A stretch of DNA of 64,000 nt from Arenicellaceae bacterium (GCA_029246505.1 JAQWNC010000009.1:1-64000); one strand, 5' to 3'; positions 1 through 9,754 are shown, counted from the first letter of the stretch. Notes: generated from the sequence alone by a model not told the origin. Numbers and translations are program-made.

Positions 1-22
1 GTGTATATAAACGAAGGGTAAA

Positions 23-1246
23 TTGTCAGCTCTTCGTTTATTGTGTTTAAGGCACCCCCTAGTTATCGTGAAACAAAACCACCTGATTCGTAACTCAACG
101 CTGGCGCTTGCGCCAGCCGACGATGGCTATTATGCATTCGATATCGAGTCTCGTATATTGCATTGGTATAACCCAACAGCTGCACTTATCATCGAGCTAT
201 GTGACGGATCACGTAATCAGAAGGAAATCAGTTTTTTGCTGGCTCAGTTACAAGAAAGCACTGGTGAATGTACTACCTGGATCCAGCAAGCGCTCGATTA
301 TGGATGGGTAAAACCTATCGATGCCGAGTTTTTAGATGAATATCCCAGTGCACAAACAGTCGTAGATTTAGCCTGGGATCTTCGAGAAGAAGGGGAATAT
401 CTTGCATCTTATGTTTGTCAGGAATACGTGGTTGAGTTACAACCCGAACCGTCAACACACTGGCGCTATTTAGGTGAAATATCCCATATTGTTGGTCGCC
501 GTGAGAGAGCTCTCGAAGCTTACGAGAAATATTTAACATTGAAGCCTTACGATGCTGAGATATCACTAATCGTAGTGGCGCTTAGAGATGAGTCTCCGCC
601 CGAGCGGGCTCCTGATGAGTATATACAGCAAGTCTATACACGTTTTGCTTCTTTTTACGAAGATAACATGCGTGATGAGTTGGGGTATAACGGTCCGGAG
701 CGAGTTGGTAGTCTACTAGATCAATTTTTAGATGATACCGACGGGTTGAATGTTTTAGATATGGGTTGCGGTACGGGCTTATCCGGCGCGCCGTTGAAGT
801 CTAGATCCGAGTCACTGACAGGTATAGATCTTTCAGCCGAGATGTTGAAGAAGGCCGAAACTACAGGCATTTACGATATATTGGAGTGCGCCGAAATAAC
901 CGAATGGTTGGCAAACAACAAAAGCTCTTTTGACTTGATCGTGGCTTGTGATGCATGCATTTATTTTGGGGACTTAGGCCAAATTATACGCCCTGCAAAC
1001 CAGCATCTAAATCCGGGCGGGTGGATGCTGGTATCAGTAGAAAAGGGAGATTTATATCCATTTCGTCTTTCTGATTCAGGCCGCTATTCTCATACACAGC
1101 GTCATATTGAAGAAATAGCAACGGACACGGGCTTGGAAGTTTTAGATATTGACGAAGGGTTTTTAAGGAGCGAATATTCAAAACCTGTTATCGCTTTGAT
1201 GGTGTTGATGCGTAAGCCATTTAAAGCCGATGTTTCTTGTAGATAG
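23..1246 (+). CDS. PqqD-like / TPR / SAM-dependent methyltransferase fusion
   Basis: A three-part protein of 407 aa. Residues ~20-100 resemble the PqqD-like peptide-recognition fold (acidic and aromatic, with a YYAFDIESRILHWYNPTA stretch). Residues ~110-190 look like TPR helices (EALEAY/YLTLKPYDAE pattern). Residues ~200-395 are a class I SAM methyltransferase with motif I VLDMGCGTG, a following acidic GIDLSAEM, and motif IV-like LIVACDACIYF. The likely reaction is SAM-dependent methyl transfer to an unknown acceptor. The start is TTG at 23, preceded by GAAGGG at short spacing. A stop at 8-10 in this frame excludes an upstream start, so the gene is probably complete even though it lies at the window edge. 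Neighbours to the right are on the opposite strand and unrelated. The domain assignments are by eye: the methyltransferase is secure, PqqD-like is moderate. Confidence 0.75.
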   Translation: MSALRLLCLRHPLVIVKQNHLIRNSTLALAPADDGYYAFDIESRILHWYNPTAALIIELCDGSRNQKEISFLLAQLQESTGECTTWIQQALDYGWVKPIDAEFLDEYPSAQTVVDLAWDLREEGEYLASYVCQEYVVELQPEPSTHWRYLGEISHIVGRRERALEAYEKYLTLKPYDAEISLIVVALRDESPPERAPDEYIQQVYTRFASFYEDNMRDELGYNGPERVGSLLDQFLDDTDGLNVLDMGCGTGLSGAPLKSRSESLTGIDLSAEMLKKAETTGIYDILECAEITEWLANNKSSFDLIVACDACIYFGDLGQIIRPANQHLNPGGWMLVSVEKGDLYPFRLSDSGRYSHTQRHIEEIATDTGLEVLDIDEGFLRSEYSKPVIALMVLMRKPFKADVSCR

Positions 1247-1408
1247 ACCTCCTCAAATAAATACTCTTCAATAATGGAAAAATAATTTTTATACTAAGTG
1301 CCCTACTTTAACCCAGATTAAAGTATCAACCTCTACGTATAAATTTTGGCTACTCATATGTGGGCTTCTAATGGGGTAGCTCATATCCCGTGTGAAACAT
1401 ACAACGCG

Positions 1409-1547
1409 TCATCTGTAATAGAAATCGATCATTTGAGCTAACTTTTTGCTGGATATGACGGGGCTTAATACAGCAGCCAATGCTGCTTCACCGCCTTTTC
1501 GTTCGGTAGCTGCTTCGATTATGCGTACAAATTTTTTTACTAAACAT
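1409..1547 (-). pseudogene. Truncated, frameshifted remnant (possibly 3-methyladenine DNA glycosylase-like N-terminus)
   Basis: Just downstream of msrQ, an ATG at 1547 opens MFSKK and then shifts frame at a run of seven A. Removing one A gives a continuous peptide with IEAATERKGGEAALAAVLS and then a TGA at 1409-1411. The ERKGGEAAL segment resembles the N-terminus of 3-methyladenine DNA glycosylase I-like proteins of gammaproteobacteria, but only ~45 codons survive. Read on the minus strand it starts four bases after the msrQ stop codon, as a second cistron would. The rest of the 1247-1550 gap shows nothing else. The family assignment is from memory and tentative; the coding-like character and the frameshift are visible directly. 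Confidence 0.45.
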
Positions 1548-1550
1548 TCA

Positions 1551-2207
1551 CTATTTTTTTTGCGATAACTTGAAAGCAATTCGACTACCTAGTAATAGAA
1601 ACACTACAAAGGCGTATATTGCGGGTTCAGTAATATCTTTTTTTACCTGCCACCAGTAATGCCATACACCTAAGATAGCTACAATGTAAGCACCGTAATG
1701 AATTCGCTGCCAATTTCCCTTGAGTCTACGACGCATGGTATTTGTAGAAGTTGCTGCCATCGCAGTTAGAAGTATCAGCGATATCATGCCTAGCGTAATA
1801 AATTGCCGCTCAAGTACATCCTCGACTATATATTTTAGGGCAAGACCTTGATCAAGGAGGAGGTAAACTAAAAAATGCGACAATATATAAGTGAAGGCGA
1901 ACAGCCCGAGGATGCGCCGGAACTGCCCAAACCATGGTATACGCATTAACTTTTGTAGCGGTGTAACGGTAAGAGCGATAAGAATAAATCTTAAGCCCCA
2001 TTGCCCTAAGTGGTCCATTAGGCTTTCTATAGGGTTAATGCCGAGCCCACCAATATAATTTTCGAATAGTCCGAAAATTCGTGCGACCGCAATTAATAAT
2101 GGAATCAGGCAAATAAAAAATACAATTGGTTTAACTACTCGTCGTACAGCAACTATGGGAAGTTGGCGCAGTCCAACCACGCCTCCGGCGTTAAGTATTT
2201 GTAGCAT
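1551..2207 (-). CDS. msrQ: Haem-binding membrane subunit of methionine sulfoxide reductase, MsrQ
   Basis: A 218-aa integral membrane cytochrome b subunit (YedZ/MsrQ, ferric-reductase-like fold). It takes electrons from the respiratory chain or flavins and passes them to periplasmic MsrP, which repairs oxidised methionine in envelope proteins. About six hydrophobic helices are visible. Characteristic pieces are GLRFILIALTVTPL, RRILGLFAFTYILSHFLVYL with a haem-ligand-type His, and RRRLKGNWQRIHYGAYI with another. It lies 59 bp downstream of msrP on the same strand, the standard msrPQ order. Length is normal for the family. The coding end is close to a decayed reading frame that follows immediately. 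Confidence 0.93.
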   Translation of the reverse strand: MLQILNAGGVVGLRQLPIVAVRRVVKPIVFFICLIPLLIAVARIFGLFENYIGGLGINPIESLMDHLGQWGLRFILIALTVTPLQKLMRIPWFGQFRRILGLFAFTYILSHFLVYLLLDQGLALKYIVEDVLERQFITLGMISLILLTAMAATSTNTMRRRLKGNWQRIHYGAYIVAILGVWHYWWQVKKDITEPAIYAFVVFLLLGSRIAFKLSQKK

Positions 2208-2266
2208 GATTTACAGAGCGATTCTGTGGGGTTCTTACACTTATCAATAGCACCTGGAAATCAAAT

Positions 2267-3235
2267 CTAGAAGTTGCGCCTAAGATTTAATCCATTGTAT
2301 AGATCGGCTACCTGGTCGGCGTAACCATTGAATGGCAGAGTATCTACTTTCGATGCGAAAGACCCTTCACCAATTGGGCGTTCGCGCGCCTGACTCCAGC
2401 GTGGATGATTGACCTCCGGGTTTACGTTAGCGTAGAAACCGTATTCGCGTGGCGCCGAAATATTCCACGATGTTTTGGGTTGTGTTGAAGAGAAATCAAT
2501 GCCAACAATAGACTTGATGCTCTTGAAGCCGTATTTCCAAGGTACTACTAACCTTAGCGGTGCACCATTTTGATTAGGTAGAAGTTCTCCGTACAAGCCA
2601 ACAGCCAGGATGGTTAAAGGGTGCATCGCTTCGGCCATTGTTAGACCTTCGAGGTATGGCCATTGTAAAATCCGGCGGCGCTGCCCCGGCATTTGCTCGG
2701 GATCATTGAGGGTTTCGAAACCGACGTACTTGGCATTAGACGTAGGTTTGTAACGTTTGAGGACATCGGCGAGGGGAATACCGACCCAGGGAACAACCAT
2801 TGACCAGGCTTCTACGCAGCGAAGTCGGTATATTCGTTCTTCTAATACGTGCGGATTAATAAAATCTTCAAGATTAAAAGTGCCTATTTGTTCGGCTTCG
2901 CCAGTAATACTTAAGCTCCAGGGTCTGGTTTGAAAGTCTTGAGCATTCTTAGCAGGGTCCGCTTTGCCAGTGCCAAATTCATAAAAGTTATTGTAGTTTG
3001 TAATAGCATCGTATGAATTAGCAGTGGCGCTGGTCGACAGAGGACTTTCAATAACGCCTTTAAGTTTTGCTCTACGCTGAGTTGGTAGCGTTGCGGCTTG
3101 AGCGGGGAAGGCTATTACTGCTGTCGCGGCAGCTGATGCGCGAAGCAATTCGCGTCTATTCAAGTAGGTACTGTGCGGTGTAATCTCGGAAGGTAGAATT
3201 TTATTGCTTCCAAGGCTGGTATTTCGTTTGATCAT
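2267..3235 (-). CDS. msrP: Periplasmic protein-methionine-sulfoxide reductase catalytic subunit MsrP
   Basis: Molybdopterin-containing catalytic subunit (YedY/MsrP, sulfite oxidase fold) that reduces methionine sulfoxide in periplasmic proteins. The N-terminus carries a twin-arginine signal, [22 protein letters not shown] (residues ~26-47), so the folded cofactor-loaded enzyme is exported by Tat. The molybdenum-coordinating cysteine is Cys140 in [35 protein letters not shown] near residue 235 is the conserved cofactor pocket. The length of 322 aa is typical. It is the first gene of the msrP-msrQ pair; moaA, for molybdopterin synthesis, lies at the far right of the window. Confidence 0.95.
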   Translation of the reverse strand: MIKRNTSLGSNKILPSEITPHSTYLNRRELLRASAAATAVIAFPAQAATLPTQRRAKLKGVIESPLSTSATANSYDAITNYNNFYEFGTGKADPAKNAQDFQTRPWSLSITGEAEQIGTFNLEDFINPHVLEERIYRLRCVEAWSMVVPWVGIPLADVLKRYKPTSNAKYVGFETLNDPEQMPGQRRRILQWPYLEGLTMAEAMHPLTILAVGLYGELLPNQNGAPLRLVVPWKYGFKSIKSIVGIDFSSTQPKTSWNISAPREYGFYANVNPEVNHPRWSQARERPIGEGSFASKVDTLPFNGYADQVADLYNGLNLRRNF

Positions 3236-3405
3236 TAATTATCTCCCCACCGGTCAAAGCCGGTATTTCCACTACATAGACCTTAGCCAATATTGGTTTG
3301 TTACAGTAGCAAAATTACTGATTCGCAATCAATTCAAACAAATATAAAGGCTGCTAATAATGAATTGAACACACCATACCAACTTATAGTAAAGTGATTC
3401 AGAAA

Positions 3406-3606
3406 CTATAACCAGCTAGGGCCTTCAAGTGTTTTTTCTATGAATCGAGACAATAGGCCGAAATTTATAAACCCAGTAAACAGAAATCCCCAAATGGCGC
3501 CTGTTAGATGCACCATATGGCCGATGTTATCGTTAGTATTTTTGTCTTGGTACCAGGAGTAAACAAGGTAGCCTACGCCGGCCAATATTTGTGGAATGGC
3601 GATCAC
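3406..3606 (-). pseudogene. C-terminal fragment of a rhomboid-family membrane protease
   Basis: A 66-codon open frame with two hydrophobic helices and the segment DNIGHMVHLTGAIWGF. This matches the last catalytic helix of bacterial rhomboid proteases, where the His of the Ser-His dyad sits in a D-x-I-x-H-x-x-H-x-x-GA context. The Ser-bearing GxSG helix and all upstream helices are missing, and nothing rhomboid-like can be read in the ~135 bases upstream. I call it a 5'-truncated remnant. It could be a short membrane protein starting at GTG 3606, but without the nucleophile it cannot be a protease. Confidence 0.5.
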
Positions 3607-3741
3607 GCCGTATAGATAAACGTTTCTGATTCGCTACTTACTATAAACGCGCGATTAAAGTTGATCGCTTTAGTGATGCTATCTCGATATGCGATTAAGT
3701 TTCTCACATAACCTTTGTCAGTAAAGGATTCTCAGTTCAGG

Positions 3742-4704
3742 CTATTCAGGGTGCACATAGTCACCGATTGGGAAACCCACTGGGTACGCGTCCTGGTAAT
3801 TCCCTGGGGTATCGTTGTAGCCCGGTTCGCGCCAACGGTACATGTTGTCCCACATGGAAATCACGTTCGAATGAAGCCACCAATCATAGTTTTCGTAGTG
3901 GGCGTAATCTTCCATTGTTACCCTTTCCAGAATCTCCTCAATCGTCGCCCCGGGGATCATTTGCGCTAAAACCCTATCGCGGAGAGTCGACACATAGTCT
4001 CGAAAATTAAGAAAGCTCTCTTGTGTGGTTGGACCCATATGCCCGGGCACCACAATATCGACATCGTCCAGCTTGGCTAAAATACCAAGTGTATCGATTA
4101 AATTTTCTATATGCGCATCACGAAAGTCGGGAAACACGATAGCTTTCTCCGTCCCTCCCCAGGCTAGGTCGGGTGCGATTAGAATCCGTTCTTCCGGAAG
4201 GTGAATTTGTATAAGATTATTACTGTGCGTATGGCCAAAGTAATAGAGGTACAAAGTCTTTCCGCCGAGATAAATCTCCATTTCTTGATCAAAGACGATA
4301 TCTGGTATTGAGGTATTTCGGCCTTCTCTAATAATGTGCTTTCGCGTCTTTGTATGAGATATGGTGGTGGCTGTGTCGTCGAAGATTTGCAGGCCACAAA
4401 TATGATCTTCGTGATCATGGCTTAGGATAACGTATTTTACCGGCACGTCGAAACGTCGATCCAGCTCAGGTTTGAGCCACTCCGCATTTCCTTGGCCACG
4501 GCAGGTAGAGTCTATGACGATGAGCCCTTCATCAGTGACGATAACAGAAGTGTTTGCAGCCATGGGCCGGTGTACAACACGATATACACTTTCGGTAAGC
4601 TGAACTAGCCGAGGACTTCCATCCTCAGGAGCCTGTGCCGTTACGGTTTGACAAATCGTCGACGCCAGAAACATTAATCCGGTGCTAAGCTTATTGTATT
4701 TCAT
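3742..4704 (-). CDS. Secreted MBL-fold metallo-hydrolase
   Basis: A 320-aa metallo-beta-lactamase-fold protein with a Sec signal peptide (cleavage near VTAQA, residues ~20-24). The zinc motif is complete: SHDHEDHICG places His96, His98, Asp100 and His101, followed by the downstream GHTHSNN and VPGHMGP histidines. The start has a good ribosome site (GGAG, about 5 bases from ATG). It is the last gene of the minus-strand run beginning at soxB and lies 74 bp after the NhaC gene, so it is probably co-transcribed with the sarcosine oxidase genes. The substrate is unknown. The family covers beta-lactamases, lactonases and glyoxalase-II-like esterases, and nothing here picks one. Confidence 0.85.
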   Translation of the reverse strand: MKYNKLSTGLMFLASTICQTVTAQAPEDGSPRLVQLTESVYRVVHRPMAANTSVIVTDEGLIVIDSTCRGQGNAEWLKPELDRRFDVPVKYVILSHDHEDHICGLQIFDDTATTISHTKTRKHIIREGRNTSIPDIVFDQEMEIYLGGKTLYLYYFGHTHSNNLIQIHLPEERILIAPDLAWGGTEKAIVFPDFRDAHIENLIDTLGILAKLDDVDIVVPGHMGPTTQESFLNFRDYVSTLRDRVLAQMIPGATIEEILERVTMEDYAHYENYDWWLHSNVISMWDNMYRWREPGYNDTPGNYQDAYPVGFPIGDYVHPE

Positions 4705-4778
4705 TTAGTTCTCCGTGCTATTAGGTCGTGTTTAACTATTCGTTGTGTAATCGTTCAACCCGTTTTAGGCGCCACGAG

Positions 4779-6173
4779 CTATTGGGTACTGGTGGGTGGA
4801 GCTTTCCGGAATACTCCAAAGCCCAAGTACGCAAGAACAATAGACAATAGCGGATTGAGGTAGTTAAAAAATGCCCATGGAGCAAATTCCAGCGGTGACA
4901 TGCTGAGCGCTCCAGTAATAAATGCGCCTGAAGTTGTCCACGGTATTATAGATGTGGTGCAAGTCGCGCCTTCTTCCAGACATCGTGACAACATGTGTTT
5001 CTCGAGATTTTGTTCTTTAAATGAGTCTTTGAAAACCTGCCCACCAAATATGATGGAGAGATACCCCTCGCCCATACTCATATTGGCGATGATACAACCA
5101 CCAATCGTGGTCGCCACCAAGCTTGCGGCGCGTTTAATCCTTAATAGTAGGCCGCTGAGCAGTACCCTAACAAAGCCTGCGTGATCGAGAATACCACCGA
5201 GTGATAACGCGATTAGCGCGAGGGACATTGTCCACATCATACTTTGAATACCGCCTCGGGTCAGGAGTACATCAAGACGCTCGAGCCCCGTATTCGCGAC
5301 ATAACCCCCGTTCAGGCTATTGAGCACCTCCGCAGCCGTTCGATCTTGCATCACGACGCCTAATACGGCTGCAGTAGCGACGCTGGCTAACATGCTAATT
5401 TCAGCTGGCATTTTTTTTATGCTAAGAACAAGCAGTACCAGCAAGGGTAGTAGAGTGAGCGGGTTGATGGTGAACTCGATTGCAAGGAAGTGTTTTAGTT
5501 GCACCAACTCCTGCGCCGACAGTGTTTGACCGCTGTAATTCAGACCGGCGAGCGTGAATAAAATTAGGCAGATGGTGTAGGTAGGCACGGTGGTGTACAT
5601 CATCGATTTTATGTGTGAGTAAAGGTCCGTATCCCCGCTCATGGCGGCAAGGTTTGTGGTATCTGAAACGGGCGACATCTTGTCTCCAAAAGTCGCGCCG
5701 GATACAACCATGCCCGCGACCAGTGGTAGGGGAATGCCGAGCGCCTCGCCAAGTCCCATGAGAACTACCCCAATCGTACCTATCGTTCCCCAAGCGGTAC
5801 CCGTCGCGACTGACATGAGACTGCACAGCACCAAACCGGCTGGTAAAAAGACGGTAGGATGTAGTATGTCGATACCGTAGTAGATTAGACCGCCAATCGT
5901 ACCACTCTCAATAAATGCAGCGATCAGAACGCCAATTAGAAAAAAGATAAACATCGCACCCAGGCCCTTCTCGATACCGGAGACCATCGCGGACTTGATC
6001 GCCACAAAGCTAAAGCCTAAAGCTGCAGAGTGAATCGCAACCCAGACGAGGGCGATCAATAGCAGGCTATGCAGACTGATGCCTAGCCACAACAACCCCG
6101 CGATAACTATCACGATGACGCCACCGAAACAGATCAGGGATTGCAAAAAACCGGGATCTTTTGTAGTTTTCAT
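4779..6173 (-). CDS. nhaC: Na+/H+ antiporter, NhaC family
   Basis: A 464-aa integral membrane protein with about 11-12 hydrophobic segments. The NhaC/ArsB-superfamily signature region is clear: ATGTAWGTIGTIGVVL (residues ~120-140), then GATFGDKMSPVSDTTNLAA and, near the C-terminus, EEGATCTTSIIPWTTSGAF. It exchanges sodium, or possibly a small organic anion, for protons. Its position, 41 bp after soxG and in the same orientation, suggests expression with sarcosine oxidase. NhaC-like carriers next to catabolic genes sometimes move the substrate or balance ions during osmolyte uptake, but that role is inference. The ATG is preceded by GAGGTG at good spacing. Confidence 0.88.
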   Translation of the reverse strand: MKTTKDPGFLQSLICFGGVIVIVIAGLLWLGISLHSLLLIALVWVAIHSAALGFSFVAIKSAMVSGIEKGLGAMFIFFLIGVLIAAFIESGTIGGLIYYGIDILHPTVFLPAGLVLCSLMSVATGTAWGTIGTIGVVLMGLGEALGIPLPLVAGMVVSGATFGDKMSPVSDTTNLAAMSGDTDLYSHIKSMMYTTVPTYTICLILFTLAGLNYSGQTLSAQELVQLKHFLAIEFTINPLTLLPLLVLLVLSIKKMPAEISMLASVATAAVLGVVMQDRTAAEVLNSLNGGYVANTGLERLDVLLTRGGIQSMMWTMSLALIALSLGGILDHAGFVRVLLSGLLLRIKRAASLVATTIGGCIIANMSMGEGYLSIIFGGQVFKDSFKEQNLEKHMLSRCLEEGATCTTSIIPWTTSGAFITGALSMSPLEFAPWAFFNYLNPLLSIVLAYLGFGVFRKAPPTSTQ

Positions 6174-6213
6174 TAATTCACCTCTTTACGGTTGTACAGT
6201 TACAATTAAGCGC

Positions 6214-6807
6214 TCAGTGATCGCGGTGCTTCTGGTTGTCATGCTCGGGGTTATTTGCCTCGGCAGCGCGTCCAGCATGATTGACTTCTAGTGGCGCACC
6301 AAGAATGCGGTGCAGATTATCATCGATGAAGTCTGCATAACTTCGATCCACCGCAATTTGAAAGCCCTCACCATCCGCAAAGGCATCGCGAGATAACAAC
6401 GCCTTTGTTTCGAATATTTCTGTATACGTCACCGCATTGTGCGGGAATGTCGTTGAATGGGTGTCGAGTGTACAACAGACTGCAATCACTTCGCTTGCGT
6501 CGGCCCCGCGAATTGAGAAAAATTGCAGCATATCGGATACCTCGACGATGGAAGTATTTCCTTCCTTAATGTCGCTAGTTTGAAACTCTACAGTGAGCGC
6601 GTCCGCTTCAGTTTGCGGTGCTCGTAGGATCCAATGCTGCGGTCCTATCCAGTAGAGCGCAACGTTTCCAAATATCGCTGCGGTATTGGGGGTCTCAGGC
6701 GGTACTATTTTAAGCTTAGTGAGAAGGGTGGTAATATCTGTTCTCGACCCTTTGAGGTCGAACACGCAAAAGAGTTCAAGCCGCTCGATATTTACGCAAT
6801 AAATCAT
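6214..6807 (-). CDS. soxG: Sarcosine oxidase subunit gamma
   Basis: The 197-aa gamma subunit of heterotetrameric (alpha-beta-gamma-delta) sarcosine oxidase. It has the GcvT-like/YgfZ-like fold of the family: GPQHWILRAP (residues ~54-63) and SMLQFFSIRGADA-type segments are the usual landmarks. It has no catalytic cofactor of its own; it stabilises the complex. The start ATG lies one base beyond the soxA stop, so the two are probably translationally coupled. The last ~15 residues are rich in His, Asp and Asn and look like a variable tail. Operon order soxB-soxD-soxA-soxG is canonical. Confidence 0.85.
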   Translation of the reverse strand: MIYCVNIERLELFCVFDLKGSRTDITTLLTKLKIVPPETPNTAAIFGNVALYWIGPQHWILRAPQTEADALTVEFQTSDIKEGNTSIVEVSDMLQFFSIRGADASEVIAVCCTLDTHSTTFPHNAVTYTEIFETKALLSRDAFADGEGFQIAVDRSYADFIDDNLHRILGAPLEVNHAGRAAEANNPEHDNQKHRDH

Positions 6808-6808
6808 A

Positions 6809-9754
6809 TTAATTCTTCATACGTAATGAGTCGGCATCGTAAAAGCACGGCTGCGTGATGGTTGCGGGTACGATTTCACCTTTTAGTCGAATATGCGCCG
6901 TTTGTCCGATTCTGCTGCGGCCGTTAGTCAATAATGCCAGCGCTACGGACCGAGAACTTGCCACGCTCCAGACCGAGGCGGTAACAAACCCTTCAGAAGC
7001 TTCCAGTCGTCCGCTGGGTGTTAACGGCGCACCTTCTGTCACCAACCGGGATGGATCGTCGGTGAGCAATCCAACCAATTCACGCCGTGGACTTTCTACG
7101 CTGCGACGAATCTCGACGGCTCGCTTGCCTATATAATCAACCTTCTTTTTGGACATAATCCAACTCATTCCAAGGTCGTATGGGTCTGCAGTTCCATCTA
7201 CTTCGTGCCCTAACGACAAAAACCCTTTCTCTACACGTAAAACGTGATTAGCTTCCGACCCTATCGGGGTCAATCCTAGTGGTTCGCCTAATTCAAACAG
7301 ACGCTCCCAGAGTTTCAGTGCGAATCGAGATTGTACATTAATCTCAAAACTGAGTTCTCCGGTGAAACTCACCCGAAAAACGCGCGCCTCGATTCCTTCG
7401 ATGGTTCCCTCACGCATCGCCATAAACGGAAATTCGTCTGCCGAGAAATCGATGTCAGACTCTACTCTTGAAAGAAATTCACGCGCATTCGGCCCGCACA
7501 CAGTGGCGTTCGACCATTGCGTGGTTATCGGTGTAATCCACACATTCCACTTTGGCCGCTCGATCTGTAAGAAGTGTTGTATATGTCGATGTACCACTTC
7601 GGCATTCGCGGTGGAAGTCGACATCAGGTAGTGATTCTCGCCAAGCTTTACGGTCACGCCATCGTCTAGAATTCTGCCATCCTCAGTCAGCATCATCCCG
7701 TATCGTCCTGTGCCTACCTTCAAGTTTGAGAACAGATTTGTGTATAGTATGTCAATAAGTTTGGTTGCATCCGGGCCGCAGATATCGAATTTACCGAGCG
7801 GTGATCCGTCGTAGACTGCGAGGTTTGTTCTGGTTGCAAGCGCCTCGCGATTCACCGTTTCCTGAAATGTTTCTCCATTTTTTGCATAATAGCCTGGCCG
7901 GCGCCAACGCGCTCCTGACTCATACATGGTGGCGCCAAAATCTTTATTCCATTGAGTCATCGGTGTGTGACGGTAAGGTAGTAGTGCACTGTTTTCGCGC
8001 CCACCTGCGATCGCGCCGAATTCAATTGGAGCGAAAGGAGACCGATACGTGGTGGTTCCAATATCGCGTAAAGCAACATTAGAGCGATTGGCAACAGCCC
8101 CTACAATGTTGATGCCACCTGTTTTACCTTGATCGATTCCCATACCGCCGGTCGTATATCTTTTAACGTGTTCGATGGCACCGAATCCTTCCCGAATAGC
8201 TAGGTGAACATCATTGAGTGTCACGTCGTTTTGTATATCCACAAAAGCGTTGGCGCTTGTTTCGCTTGAATTGACCTGCCACAGAGGTTCAATGGAATAG
8301 GGCGCTGATGAGGCTGTTGAGGGCACGCTAGTTTCGACACGCTTAAAACCACAATCACTGGCGGCACGTGCTCCTACCTTAATTCCATCTGCAAGAATCT
8401 GACCTAACTCGAATTCCCCTGCTGCGGCGCCAACGCATTCGCAGGCCTGCACAGCCTCATGCGGAATAAAGGCCGCCAAGTCGTCGTTGTACCGCAATGT
8501 GCTTCTTGACTGGGAAAAAAGATGTATCGTCGGATTCCAGCCGCCGGATACACACAGCAAGTCGCAGGGAATGGATCTAGGGTTACCAGTTTCATTTGAT
8601 TGAACTACTACCGCGCGCACGCGTTGTCGACCCAAGGTGCTGGCGACGATATGATTTGTCAGTATTTCTATGTCGCCGGCTAGTTCGCGCATAGCGTTAC
8701 TAGGGCCCGTACGTGAATCAATAATCGATGCGATTTCAATTCCTGCTGCGATCATGTCTACGGCGACTGGGTAGGCGCTATCGTTGTTAGTAAAAATGAC
8801 CGCTCGCTTGCCGGGTAAGACGGCATAACGATTAACATAGGCCTGCACTGCGGATGCAAGCATAACTCCTGGTCGATCATTATTCGCAAACACTAGAGTT
8901 CTCTCGATGGCACCGCACGCGAGAATGACCTGGCGCGCGCGAATTCGCCACGTGCGCTGCAATAGTAACTCTGCTGCCGGTTGACGCTCAGTAACCACTA
9001 CTAGATTTTGTTCTCGGTAAGCCCACGCGATCGATTCCTGTAAACGTAAAACATTACTCAGAGAGTCGAGTTCATCGGTGATGCTGGTAATCCAATCGCT
9101 AGTATTTTTATCATTCACTTTATCTGTTCGATTCAGCAATCCACCACCCGGGTTTGTGCCATCATCGACCAAAATCGTACGTGCGCCACTTCGCGCAGCT
9201 GTCAATGCCGATGTGAGGCCGGCAGGCCCGGCACCAATAATCAGGACATCGCAAAACCAGTTTCTCGATTCGTATTGCCCTTTTGTGGGTGCTTGTTTTG
9301 GTGCATTCGCCAGCCCTGCGATTCGACGAATACTGGGTTCGAAAAAATGCCAATTCGGCCATTTGAAAGTCTTGTAGTAAAATCCGGCTGGAATACATCT
9401 TGTGATTAGCTGGTTGATACTTAATAAATCGTATTTTAGTGAGGGCCAACCACTCACGGACTTTGCGCGTAATCCTTCGCGAAGCAGTACAGTCGTTATG
9501 GGTTGGCTGCTAGATGCATCGTCGTCCAATAGTTCCACGAACGAGGCTGGCTCTTCAGAACCTGCCCCCATGATTCCGCGCGGCCGATGATATTTGAAGC
9601 TACGTGCCGTGAGGCTTACGCCGTTGGCGATTAGTGCTGACGCTAGCGTGTCACCCTCGTAGCCCTGATATCGAGTACCGTTGAACTCGTATCTAATAAT
9701 TTTAGAGCGATCAATATCACCACCACTGGCTAGGCGTCGAAGTTGGCTAGTCAT
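6809..9754 (-). CDS. soxA: Sarcosine oxidase subunit alpha
   Basis: Large subunit that binds NAD and, with SoxB, flavins. The complex oxidises sarcosine to glycine and hands the methyl carbon to tetrahydrofolate. In order: an N-terminal ferredoxin-like/2Fe-2S-fold domain with YEFNGTRYQGYEGDTLASAL; a Rossmann dinucleotide domain with IIGAGPAGLTSALTAARSGA (~residues 170-190); and a C-terminal GcvT-like folate-binding domain with GTGRYGMMLTEDGRILDDGV and ETFQETVNREALATR. I prefer the ATG at 9754, which overlaps the soxD stop by eight bases and gives 981 aa in line with the family. An in-frame ATG at 9784 would add ten residues. Confidence 0.92.
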   Translation of the reverse strand: MTSQLRRLASGGDIDRSKIIRYEFNGTRYQGYEGDTLASALIANGVSLTARSFKYHRPRGIMGAGSEEPASFVELLDDDASSSQPITTVLLREGLRAKSVSGWPSLKYDLLSINQLITRCIPAGFYYKTFKWPNWHFFEPSIRRIAGLANAPKQAPTKGQYESRNWFCDVLIIGAGPAGLTSALTAARSGARTILVDDGTNPGGGLLNRTDKVNDKNTSDWITSITDELDSLSNVLRLQESIAWAYREQNLVVVTERQPAAELLLQRTWRIRARQVILACGAIERTLVFANNDRPGVMLASAVQAYVNRYAVLPGKRAVIFTNNDSAYPVAVDMIAAGIEIASIIDSRTGPSNAMRELAGDIEILTNHIVASTLGRQRVRAVVVQSNETGNPRSIPCDLLCVSGGWNPTIHLFSQSRSTLRYNDDLAAFIPHEAVQACECVGAAAGEFELGQILADGIKVGARAASDCGFKRVETSVPSTASSAPYSIEPLWQVNSSETSANAFVDIQNDVTLNDVHLAIREGFGAIEHVKRYTTGGMGIDQGKTGGINIVGAVANRSNVALRDIGTTTYRSPFAPIEFGAIAGGRENSALLPYRHTPMTQWNKDFGATMYESGARWRRPGYYAKNGETFQETVNREALATRTNLAVYDGSPLGKFDICGPDATKLIDILYTNLFSNLKVGTGRYGMMLTEDGRILDDGVTVKLGENHYLMSTSTANAEVVHRHIQHFLQIERPKWNVWITPITTQWSNATVCGPNAREFLSRVESDIDFSADEFPFMAMREGTIEGIEARVFRVSFTGELSFEINVQSRFALKLWERLFELGEPLGLTPIGSEANHVLRVEKGFLSLGHEVDGTADPYDLGMSWIMSKKKVDYIGKRAVEIRRSVESPRRELVGLLTDDPSRLVTEGAPLTPSGRLEASEGFVTASVWSVASSRSVALALLTNGRSRIGQTAHIRLKGEIVPATITQPCFYDADSLRMKN

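Noticed and set aside
5422-5826. 134-codon minus-strand frame inside the NhaC gene
   Set aside because: It lies in another frame of a clear antiporter gene on the same strand, and its His/Arg-rich product resembles nothing; a shadow frame.
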